Shown: positions 22,187 to 32,227 of the stretch, in pieces
Numbering within the stretch: position 1 is the first letter of the stretch
How the letters are laid out: every line of letters begins with the position of its first letter
From: Bidens hawaiensis
Lineage: Eukaryota; Streptophyta; Magnoliopsida; Asterales; Asteraceae
NCBI GenBank assembly: GCA_021521415.1
Contig: JAIQDT010009082.1
Span: forward strand, 35,918-99,917
DNA: 64,000 nt
Reading direction: 5' to 3'
The notes under the pieces: generated by a model
The model's input: only the letters and a program-made list of their open reading frames with translations
Told to the model about the DNA's origin: nothing
Databases searched by the model: none
Position numbers and translations under genes: made by a program

Positions 22187-22600
22187 TGTTAGAGCTTTAA
22201 TGTTTAATGCTAGGTCTAGTGGGCTAAATATGTCAAATGCATTGTGTTAAGGGCTTAAAATGTCATTTATATAATCTGCTTAGAGCGTATAAGTCATACT
22301 CATCCGTGTAAGTCTTATACGGGCGTATAAGTCTTATACGCTGACCATGGCTTATACATAGGTACTGTAGCAGTATATATAAGCTTTCATGTTCATTATT
22401 TTGTAATAGTCGTAACAGTTGTGATTTGTACTCAAGTTTGTTATATCAATATATCAGAGATTATAAGTGAACGTGTTGTGAATGCTTTATGATATCATTC
22501 CACAATATCATTCAGTATAGCAAATATAATTGTATCAATCCTAATCATTACGTTCTCACGTACATGATGCATTGCATGATCAGGATCATGTTCTTTTAAG
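22187..22600 (+). repeat. 5' LTR of a Copia-type element with palindrome cluster
   Basis: Begins TGTTAG at 22187, directly truncating the Tat coding region, and ends before the PBS at 22601 (exact end uncertain, perhaps CA at 22588). It contains a cluster of CGTATAAG/CTTATACG (22275-22341), including the 19-nt perfect palindrome GCGTATAAGTCTTATACGC at 22323-22341, followed by a TATA-like TATATATAAG at about 22374-22383. No matching 3' LTR was found in the window. Confidence 0.75.
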
Positions 22601-22613
22601 TGGTATCAGAGCT
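22601..22613 (+). other. Primer-binding site (Met-tRNA type)
   Basis: TGGTATCAGAGCT, the standard plant Copia PBS, placing the LTR on its left and the internal region on its right. Confidence 0.88.
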
Positions 22614-23064
22614 TAAGGCTCATATTCGCTACTGATTACAACACATTCTATGGGTTATTGTTGAATATTTTAAGATACTTTTTCAAAGTCAAAGCCGATT
22701 GCGGTTTCTTCAATTAAACACTTGTTTATGGATAAATTCTCAATTGCTTTGGTGAATTTGTTCGTTATTACCTAATAATCATTTCTGCACGAGTGATTTT
22801 GATTAATTCAAACTCAAAGTCAAGATTCAGATTATCGAAGATGAATAGCGTGTAAGATGCTATGTTTCACTTATATGATGTTACCCTTCCGTATAAGTGG
22901 ATCACGTATATGGTTTATCACGTCCGTATAAGTATTTCAAGCGTATAATCTGATTATACGCTGTGGTTTTGATCGTATAAGTGAGTCACACGTGGATTTG
23001 GTTATACGTTATATTGGTTTGTCTGGATAAGATGTTATATGTCGTATAAGAGGTTTTACGTTGA
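22614..23064 (+). other. Leader region with repeated CGTATAAG motifs
   Basis: Untranslated leader in which the LTR motif recurs: CGTATAAG copies near 22901, 22924, 22973 and 23042, and the 21-nt imperfect-loop palindrome at 22941-22961 (arms GCGTATAAT/ATTATACGC). No coding signal is visible. Confidence 0.6.
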
Positions 23065-23796
23065 GTGGAGGTTATACGCTGTTGTGAACAGTATTTTCTT
23101 GGTTTTTGTGCCAATGTTGCTACGATAATTGATAAGGAAGCTGGAGAACATGTATGTTGTTTAAATGCAGGTAATGATGAGAAAGGCATGGATACTGAAG
23201 AGATTGTTGCTGATCAAACTGAGAAGAGTGATACTGATCAAGAGAACATCATTGAGGAAATGTCAAATGATCAAGAGGGGACTGAATCGACCAAAAGTTT
23301 TGACTCGATTCCCAATGAATTCTTTAAATTATTTTTACCTTCTGACGTGTTTGAAAGTTTTGCAGGATGGTTCAATGGTGAGGAAGTTCCACATGGAAAT
23401 ATTGACTTTGGAATTGATGAAGAGGATGAGTGTGTATCGACTGATGAAGTTCTTGAAGCTACAAAAGTTGAAGAGATGTATGATGAAACTTTTCCGACTA
23501 AAGAAGTTCCAGCAACAGTTGATGTTGAAGTAGAGTCTGCAAATCATGTGTTCATGGCTAGACATGTAAAATTCTCTGCTAATGTTGATCATTATTGTGA
23601 AACTTGTGATGAAAAAGATTTTATCATTAATTCACTAAAAACAGATTATGACAATATGTTTCAATATTATAAAAGAGTTAAAGAAGCTTTTGATAAACTT
23701 CAAAAGTGTGAGAAAGGCTTGTGGGTGAAAATCCTACAAGATGAGAAAACAATTTCTATGTTAACTCAGGATCCTCAAAACCTGGAGGTTGAATGA
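23065..23796 (+). pseudogene. Copia gag-like fragment (acidic, CxxC plus coiled coil)
   Basis: An open frame of 243 codons, strongly acidic in the middle (Glu/Asp-rich), then FMARHVKFSANVDHYCETCDEKDF followed by a probable coiled coil (SLKTDYDNMFQYYKRVKEA). This resembles the C-terminal half of the long gag proteins of large Copia elements; compare the minus-strand frames at 51774-50984, which also have CxxC before a coiled coil. The core gag and zinc knuckle are not visible. The usual initiation codon is uncertain. The frame ends at 23796, close to the junction with the minus-strand Copia RT at about 23838, so the element is truncated. Confidence 0.5.
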
Positions 23797-23837
23797 CATA
23801 CACCTCCTCTTCAATTTTCCATTCAAGAAAGCAGATT

Positions 23838-24090
23838 AACATCCAGTTGAAAAACTCTTATGTTCTTTGAAGCAACATAAGCTAAGAAGATTCTGATTGC
23901 TTATAGCCTTGCCACTTGTGCAAAAACTTCCTCAAAATCAATTCCTTTTTCTTGTAAGCATCCTAGTGCAACTAGTCTTGCTTTGTTCTTCATTACAATC
24001 CCTCTCTCATCCCTTTTGTTTCTGAAAACCCATTTGGTGCTAATAGCATACTTATTTCTTGGATTATCTACAAGTTCCCATACTTGCATA
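23838..24090 (-). pseudogene. Copia RT N-terminal fragment of the large Copia
   Basis: Reads MQVWELVDNPRNKYAISTKW, then RNKRDERGIVMKNKARLVA and GIDFEEVFAQVARL, and after a TAA AIRIFLAYVASKNIRVFQLD: the conserved first third of Copia RT. Similarity ends within the motif before the usual AFLNG block, marking the truncation point. Confidence 0.85.
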
Positions 24091-24830
24091 TTTCTAAATT
24101 AAGCAAACTCCTCTTGCATTGCTTCTATCAAACTATTGTCCTTTAAAGCTTAAACTATGTTCCTGGGTTCAATTTGGGATAGGAAGCAGGAGTACAAACA
24201 GATGTTTGCAGATTCAGATGCAATTTTTGTTACCCTTTCATGAATGTCTCCAATGATGTTTTTAGGTGGATGATTTTGTTTCAACATAGGAAGTTTGCAC
24301 AATTTGATCTGAAGAAATATTTGAATCTAGATTTGTATCCTTGATATCAGGTTCCTCAATGACCAAATCAGATGTTCCATTGTTCATTTCTGCATCATCG
24401 TTATCATTCTGCTGTGATGTTGAAGCAATGTCATTTCCAATATTCAAACTTTGAAACAAGGTTTCAAAATTTGGTTGTTTCAGCTTGTTCTTGATTATAC
24501 TAATCATCAGTTTGCTCTTCATTATTGACAACTTTCTCTAGTTCATTTAGATTGTCAGTTTGCACATTATCCAATACATGACTTTCTTGAACAGGTGGTT
24601 ACTCAAGATTGTCATATTGCTCATTCTCTGATTCAATGTCAGAAGCATTCTTAGCAAAAGAGTATTCAGCGTTTCTGTCAACAAGCTTGGACCACAATTT
24701 GTCCAAATCAACTTTCTTTTCTGAATTTTCTTCATGAACACTTGTTCTATACAAAGTTTCATCAAAGTCTTCAGGATAAATCTTAAAAGACTTGATTAAC
24801 TTCTCAAGATCAAACAGCTAGGATACTCCA
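24091..24830 (-). pseudogene. Integrase-RT linker of the large Copia
   Basis: Frames at 24765-24547 and 24531-24262, acidic Asn/Asp/Ser-rich, typical of the low-conservation linker between integrase and RT. Broken by stops. Confidence 0.5.
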
Positions 24831-26111
24831 TCCACTGTGTTAAATTTGTTTTCACTGAAAATAACATCAGAAAATTCAATCACACTCAAATTATCTTTCA
24901 CATATACTCTAGAGGCTTTTGAGTGTGTGGAGTATCCAACAAAGAAACAATCTAAGGATTTTTATTGAAACTTGTTCAGATAGTCTTTGGTATTCAACAG
25001 TGAGCACTTACATCTAAAAGGCTTGAGCAACTTGATGTAGGGTTTTCTTTTGAACAAAGTCTCATAGGAAGTTTTGTCTTGACTTTTGTTGAGAAGAACC
25101 CTGTCTGACCATAACAAGCAGTATTGATAGCCTCTGCCCAAAAGCTAACAGGCAGATAAGCATATGCTAACATGGTTCATGCAGCTTCAATGAGTGTTCT
25201 ATTTCTTCTTTCTGCAACCCCATTTTGTTCAGGAGTTCTAGGTGCACTGAATTGTTGAAGAATTCCTTTTGCCAGATCGAATTCAACCATCACCCCATTC
25301 TTGAACTCAGGACCATTGTCACTTCTCATAACCTTCACCCTCACATCTAGTTGGTTCTCAATCCTTGTCACGCATCCTTTAATCAACTCACAGCTTCATC
25401 CTTGGAATTCAGACTATAAACCCAAGTATATCTTGAAAAATCATCAATGATCACCAAGCAATACATTTTCTTCCCTATACTAGGAACACTCACAAGACCA
25501 AAAAGATCCATATGAAGCATTTCCAGTACTTGTTCAATTGAGTTTACAAGTTTTTCTTTGTGTGACGATTTGTGCTGCTTTCCCTATTGACATAAAATGC
25601 ATTTGTCATCTAGCTTTAACTCCCTTGTTGGTAAACCAATTACATGTTCACCCTTAACAAGTTTGTTCATGTTCTTTAGGTTAACATGACAAAGCTTTCT
25701 GTGTCACAATTTTGTTTCATTTTCAGTGGCCTTTGACACAAAACAGGCTCTTCCCCTAGAAATTGCATCTTTCATTATCAATTCATGCAAGTTTCCAATT
25801 CTAGGAGCCATCATCATAATCATATCAGGAGGGATTACAAATTCAGGTTTGAGGATAAAACAGTGAGAATCATCAAAACCAACCATATAACCTTTATCAC
25901 ACATTTGTGATATGCTTAAAAGGTTATATTGTAATCCTTCCACATAGAACACATTATCAAATGAAACTCTTCCATTAGTGAGAATGCCATTCCCCACAAT
26001 TTTCCCTCCATTTTCATCACTCCCAAATGCAACTGGTCCTTTAAACTTTTCCTCATAATTCACCAGTGACCTCTTGTCAGATGTCATGTGCCTGGAATAT
26101 CCACTGTCCAT
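24831..26111 (-). pseudogene. Protease/integrase region of the large Copia
   Basis: The frame from 26111 gives MDSGYSRHMTSDKRSL (protease motif with D-S-G in place of the usual D-S/T-G/A-A/C pattern), FDNVFYVEGLQYNLLSISQMCDKG (protease end), and, after a TGA-type break near 25703, HRKLCHVNLKNMNKLVKG and DDKCILCQ (pre-integrase zinc region). At 25386-25177 the integrase core shows VKVMRSDNGPEFKN (second Asp) and FSAPRTPEQNGVAERRNRTL (catalytic Glu). Stops interrupt each block. Known role: cleavage of the polyprotein and insertion of cDNA. Confidence 0.85.
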
Positions 26112-26163
26112 ATACCATCATTGATTGGTGTGGACTGTTCCTGTACAAATCAAGGAAAAATAA

Positions 26164-28320
26164 TCAGTTAAGTGATGAAATAAAAGCTGGGTCAGCTTGC
26201 AAATTATCAGAAACATGAACAAAAGTTGCATTGGGTTTGGGATCCTCATAAACAATTTCACATGATTCATCAGAACCATCTATATCATAGCCAGTTTCAT
26301 ATGATATTCCCACATATGGAACTATGCTCAGGCATTCCTCAATGACAAACTCTCTCTTTAAACTTGTTACAAGTGTTTCATATGTCACTTGTGTTTCTTT
26401 TGTCACTAGATTTTCACTTTTGGGTTTCCACAGAAATCCTTGTGGTTCAAAACCATGCTTTAACAGGAATTTCTCATCACCATTCAATTCTTTTGATTTC
26501 TTTCTCTTGAAAAATTCCCTTTTAACTTTCTCTTCACATTCTTTTGACTTTCCATGGTCAACTGATTTTACAGATTTAACAGCTTTATCAGGTTTAATTA
26601 TGATAGGTTGTTTCATCATTGAAGATTCAAATTCTTCTTCTTTTCCTTGTCAACAGTTTCATTTCTCTTTTCCATTCTTGGTTTCAACACTGTTCACTGT
26701 ATCATCAGATAACTTTTTACCCTTTCCCAAATATTCATCATACTTCTTTTTGTAAAAACCAAAGTGTTGTCCAAACTTTTTTTAATTTGGAACATGAATT
26801 GGTTTGAAGGTAAACCTCTCATGAAAAGAATCAGTGTCACGTCGATATGCATCACAATGTTTGCACCAAACTTTACCTTTAAAGCTTTTACTTGACTTGC
26901 CCTTTTTGAATCTTTCTCTTGGTCTTGGGGGATCAAATCCAATAGCCCTTTGAGTTCTAAGACCATCATAGTCAATTGAGAAAGGTACAAGTTCCTCAAT
27001 TTTTATATCTTGTCTTCCCAGTGAACTCTTGACAAAGATTATCCTTTCCATATTCATTGGTTCATCATCTATGTTTCCTCTATACCTTGATTTCCTTCTT
27101 TCATATTCTTCCATATTTTCCACATCCCCAATATCAAATAACTCTTGGTTTGAGAAAACTTGATAAAAAAGAATAAACAGATCATCATTCTTCTTCGTTT
27201 CTTCTGTTTTCTTATTCTCTTTGACATTTTCCCTTCTTTGTGGAAAAGCTGATCTTTCATTGTTTTTCTTTGCTTTTGAACCACCACCAATATCAAAAGA
27301 TTGGTGTTCCCTTCTCATCTGTTCATGATGCTTTCTCATCTTGGGAGTTGTCTTTGGCAGTAAAGGATTCTTGTTCTTTGGCTCCTTTTTGCCATTCTTT
27401 TCTTTCTTTAAGCTTTCATTGTTTGAAATTTTGTCAATTGAATCACTCAAGTCATCTCTATTCAAACAGTCATCATCAAAATCATCTTCAGACACTTGTA
27501 CACCAACAGAAATCTCAGCACACTTCTCACCTTTCACTTCTTCTTTCATCACAAACTCACCATTGTCATCAACTTCAACCAACTTATAATTTTCAATGAA
27601 ATCTTCCTTTTCTTTAAACACTTCTCTAAACTGATAAAGGTAGGCATTTCTCTTTTCCTTATCAACTTTTAATGAGTAATTGTCATTGAAAGGTGGAGGA
27701 ACAACCTTGTACTTATCTTCCTCGTTGATCTTGTTCAACTTCTCACAAATATATCCAGTTGAAACTAAATTCTTCATAAAATAAATTTCAAATTGAACTT
27801 GAGTATTCTTCAACTTTTCATCCAGATACATTTTCTTCAATTCTTCTATTTCAGTGACATATCTGGATTGCATCATATAACTATACATACAATCCTATTC
27901 CAGACTTTTAATCCTTTCCTCTAAGTCAAGTCAAATATCTCATAAACATTAATCATACTTTGTTTCTTAAAACATTCACTTTCTAACTTTCCAACTGTCA
28001 TTCTCAATGATTCATTCATTTCAAGTAAATCAAGTTTTAAGAGATTTGAACGTACCTGAGATGAAGAGGATTCAACTTCACTCTCTATTTTAGCTATGAA
28101 TGCCACGTTTGCCTTTTCAATGTCATCGACATGATTGTTCCAATCAAATGCACCTTCTTGCTGTAGTTGTTGAGCTAATGCAACATTCCCCTGGTTTCTT
28201 GGTTGGTTAGGATTGTTTCTGTCTTGATTTGTAGGATCTAGTGGAGGGTTTTGTTGGTTTCTTTGAAAGGGTTGATGTTGTGGGATCACTTGTTGATGAT
28301 TATGTTGTTGATTGTTGTTG
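26164..28320 (-). pseudogene. C-terminal half of the large Copia gag (coiled-coil, basic)
   Basis: Two broken frames (28289-27921 and 27888-26782) plus 26619-26164. Order: Gln/Asn/Pro-rich segment, QQEGAFDWNNHVDDIEKANV, a predicted coiled coil, CEKLNKINEEDKYKVVPPPFNDNY (a PPPF motif also seen in variant form at 51.2 kb), a long Lys/Glu-rich segment, then VWCKHCDAYRRDTDSFHERF, a second zinc-like motif, and a C-terminal piece before protease. The N-terminal half of the same gag is at 46018-44738 beyond the Athila-like insertion. Function beyond RNA packaging is unknown. Confidence 0.7.
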
Positions 28321-28734
28321 TAGTTTGATATACATCTATTTATACATCTCGAATCCCTTGTAAAGTTGTGTTTATTTAATGTTTTGAGTTCGGTTTAGTT
28401 TGTGTTTTGTTTATCTTTTATTATTTAAGGTCTTGAGTCAAGTATTTTGTATTTATATTGTTTTCAATCGTTTGGTGTCTTGCATGATAAGCTTTAATTC
28501 TTTCTATCATTTCATGTGAAGTTTAAGTTCGTTTCTGCTCATCATTGGTTACATGATTAGTTCACTTAGAGTTTTGATTTGTTTTCATGTAGATGGTGGC
28601 TTGTGAGTCAAGGAAAAGAAGGCGTAGAAGGTTCCAGTCGTTACTTGGAGTTCAAGGAAGAAGATTTATCAAGATTTTACAAGATATATAATAAAATAAA
28701 TAAAAAGGAAAAAAACCCATACTCAAGTGCGCCG

Positions 28735-28832
28735 CGCCGCGCGACCAGGGAGGAAAAGCCCGTCGCGCGGCGTCTAGGGGTTCTGATCTGTAGATTTTAC
28801 TTATTCAAGGCCCAGCTCGCTTAATATATAAA
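28735..28832 (+). promoter_or_regulatory. GC hairpin and TATA box in Athila-like 5' LTR
   Basis: Perfect arms CGCCGCGCGAC and GTCGCGCGGCG with a 16-nt loop, in otherwise AT-rich DNA, then TATATAAA 52 bp downstream. The same arrangement is at 43406-43504, where 10-11 arm bases are kept although the loop sequence changed. Confidence 0.6.
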
Positions 28833-29674
28833 GGGTTATAAACCTAAACGAAGATAGAACATATAGCAGCCGATTTTCCAAGGGTTTGAATGTTTTTTGG
28901 AGGCTAGGAAGAGAGAAGATCATCAAGCTTTCATACAAGTGTTCAATGGTCGATTAAGACGGGTTCTCTCGTTCTTTATCTTTGTTCTTGTTCATTATCT
29001 TTCATGATGTTTCTCTTTGTTCTTTGGTTTAGTTATTTATCTTTGATTATGACTTTGCTAGGCTAGACTTCATGTCTACCTAGGTTTGATGAACATGATT
29101 TTGACTTGATTCTTGCTTTGGACTAATGTTTTGATTACGGTTTCGTTATATTAATAGCAAAAGACTTGATTTTGTTTTCATGATGCATATGAGTATTTGT
29201 TAACTTGATTGATTATTAATTATTGCTTCACATAGATCTTTTATCTCTTGATTGTGTTCTTTAAATTTAGGGTTTATGTTTAATCTTTACTTGGTGTTTT
29301 GATTATTGTGATTGAATGGACCCATTAGATCATAGAGCTTGTGATAGTTGGTTAGGGTTTTGAATGTTCTGTTAAATTCCAATAGCTGTAAGGTGAGGAG
29401 TTGTTCATGTGTCTTGGTCAATCGCATGCTAGGATAGATTAGTGACAATATTCTTGCTTATTGTGTTGATCCTTGTACATGATGTCGTGTTTAGCTTATC
29501 AAGTTATCTAGGGTTTAGTTTTTCGTAAGATTTCTTGCTTTAGATACTATTAATGAACCCTAATTGATAACTGTAAGGAAATCAATATAACAGATTGCTT
29601 AATAATCTAATAATTATTCTTTAGGATTTTACTTGATGCGATCAAGGGTTCCTTAGGGTTTGTTAGATGAATAC

Positions 29675-30001
29675 TGTTGGAATTTCATATGCCCGAGACA
29701 CATATTTATATTAATGTGGCTAACTGTGTTTGATCCAAGTCGGGTCATACCCAATAACAAGCTAGACAACACCAAATGTATTCTTTTAGTGATTTGATCA
29801 CTTAGACGAATACCGAACACTGCGCAATTAGAAAATTGGTTTTCTAAATAATTACACTTGATGATTTAAATAAATTATCTGGATAATTTATTTATATAAA
29901 TTAATTATTTAAATTGGTTGAATAATTAAGATAGCATGTATGTTTTATAAAATTAGTTTTATAAAGTATGAGATGGAGATGTTTTAATTGTTAAAACAAA
30001 A

Positions 30002-30037
<36 letters not shown>

Positions 30038-30571
30038 AAAACAAAACAAAAACCGGCCACCCATGTGGGGGTGGTGGTTTTACCCAATCAAAGACCAAGA
30101 TGCTCTTTGGTTCTCCTTTTATGTTCCTCCATTCAACACACATGCATTTGTGTCTTGTTTTCTTTTGAAATTTCAAGTGTAACTCTCTCTCTTTCTCTCT
30201 CAATATCCACGGCCACTTTGGCCAAAGAAAGAGGGAGTTTTGTGAGCTAGTTCAAGTGTTCAAAAATCCTAGCAACTAGTTGGTGTTGTTGCTCAAAGCT
30301 TGGGGTATACAAAGCTTGAGGGTTTCTCTTTGCAACCTTGCCATTTGAAGACATCATCTTCTTCATCCATCTACATCTTCTTATAAGGTATAAGAAGGTA
30401 CCATTTACATTTTGTAAGCATATTGTTCTTGTAATATTGATCCTTGTTCTTTGGGTTTTAGTTTTAACATAATGGTATGTTCATAACAAGTTTTAAAATC
30501 TAAGCTTCCGTTGCGTTTTCTAGTTAAATATGGTTAACTTGAACTTTGATTATCTTGTATAAAACCCAACA
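29675..30571 (+). repeat. 5' LTR of Angela-like element
   Basis: 897 bp; A-run of about 32 bases at 30004-30035 inside it. Promoter and polyadenylation functions are expected for an LTR, but I did not identify a single convincing TATA box. Confidence 0.92.
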
Positions 30572-30572
30572 A

Positions 30573-30586
30573 TGGCATCAAGAGCC
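30573..30586 (+). other. Primer-binding site of Angela-like element
   Basis: TGGCATCAAGAGCC, one base after the LTR; a variant of the initiator-Met tRNA complement TGGTATCAGAGCC. Confidence 0.85.
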
Positions 30587-32227
30587 GGTTACAAGGACTT
30601 ATGCTTCTTACATGTTCATAGATTTCGGGTTTTTCATGGGTGAAAAAGGGGTCCGAAATTTTGGTGGATTTTACCCCTCATGGATTTGTAAGATCTTGAC
30701 ATGCATGGAAAGATCTTAGGAAACCATTATTAACATTTGGATGTTGAAAATAAAAAAAAATAATAAAAAAAAATTTGGGCCGTAGCCTCTTGGGGGGGGG
30801 GGGGCCGATTTTATTTGGTGATTTTGGGCATTGGTTGCTTAGGTTGCATGCTTAGAACATTTGGTATGTTTGGATGTGTCATAACCGAAACCTAGACCTT
30901 GGATGTGTTGATTGTTGTTTGTGTATGTAGATTATGTTTATTATTCAATATGGTTGTAATAATTCATAATCTTAGGCTTGTGTAATTTATTTATTCATAA
31001 GTTGGTATGTAATAAATAGATTAGTTGCATTTTCCTTTTTTTAGAAAAATATGTATTAGGATACATTTTGTAAAAATTGAAGATGCAAGAATTGGTGGAT
31101 TTGGGCCTTGGACCGAAATTTTGGGCTTGTTGGGCCTCACCGGCCCATCATGGGATTCAAGCCCATTAGGCCCATAAATTTCACTCTTGGGCCCAAGAAG
31201 ACTTTTGGAAGTTTGGAGCCCATTAACAAGCCCAACAAGAACACAACAACTTGGAAAGGATACTTGAAGCATTTGGATGCAAGGTCAAGTGGGAGTCAAC
31301 ATTCCATCCTTGTGTCATGTTTTGTCCCTTAGGTGTGACTTATGACCTATACTTGTTTCGGCTAACAAGTATGGTCAAACTTAGGGGTTCTCGGTTATGA
31401 CTATATTTTGCATATGTATGCTTGGTTGTTTGTTTTACTTTATGTAATGTGTGGTTGATAGATATTAGGATATCCAAACCGTCACATAGGAACGACAACA
31501 AGCATAAAACGGGTTCTAATATATATTTGGTAATATCGCGTCAATTAGTTTAATTAAATGGGTTTATTAAAACTAAGCGATTACTCACATATAATAAAAT
31601 TGGTTTTATTATAACTTGAACCTTGAAAATTGGTTTTCAAAATCGCCATATTACTAAATGCATGTTAGGATATGGCATAATGTTTTTTCAAACTAGAATA
31701 TTGGAAAACTTAAAAAATTCCTTTTTTTCATAATTACCAAGGAAACAAGTCTAACACCATCCTTTTGTATGACACTTAACGTATTAGGGAACTTTAAATG
31801 GGATAAAGGTCACCTAACCATTTTGAGCAAACTAATATACTTAGGGTAATATTAACATATTTGTGGGATAAAGGTCACCTAACCACTTGTATGTTAATCT
31901 TACATGTTTATACAAGTAGGACGACTTGAATTGGAAACCATGTGATAAAGGTCACCTAAGCATGGGATCTAATGGTGTTGATGGGATAAACATGCCAACA
32001 CGAAATAAGGATTTCGAATGGTCCCATACCTCTAGAAGTTGCAAAGGGTTGCAATTGTCAAGATTGACTACCTTGTTAAATCAAATAACGGGATAAAGGT
32101 CACCTAACCGAAATTTGATTTATCGTTGGATTCTAGAATTTAATTATTATTTTAAAATTTGGAATAAAAGGGTATTAATAATTAAATTGTTTATAATACT
32201 AAAATAAAACTTTGTTAAATTTTGTAG
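30587..32227 (+). other. Untranslated leader of Angela-like element with 4x 20-mer
   Basis: About 1.6 kb without a credible gene. It holds a run of 12 Gs near 30793, a GGCCCA-rich block (31100-31200), and four copies of GGGATAAAGGTCACCTAACC: 31800-31819, 31865-31884, 31942-31961 (degenerate) and 32090-32109. The leader is where packaging and dimerisation signals are expected in retroelements; that role here is inference. Confidence 0.65.

Noticed and set aside
26324..26807. Plus-strand ORFs rich in Phe/Ser
   Set aside because: Shadows of the Lys/Glu-rich minus-strand gag frame.
28579..28824. 81-codon ORF as a gene
   Set aside because: Entirely within the Athila-like LTR; the equivalent frame in the 3' LTR (43250-43513) has a different length and C-terminus.
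30003..30035. Poly-A tract as the tail of a processed retrogene or LINE
   Set aside because: The tract lies inside the Angela-like LTR and is present at the same position in both LTR copies.
30065..30250. Small ORFs duplicated at 37397-37582
   Set aside because: Identical only because they lie in the two copies of one LTR.
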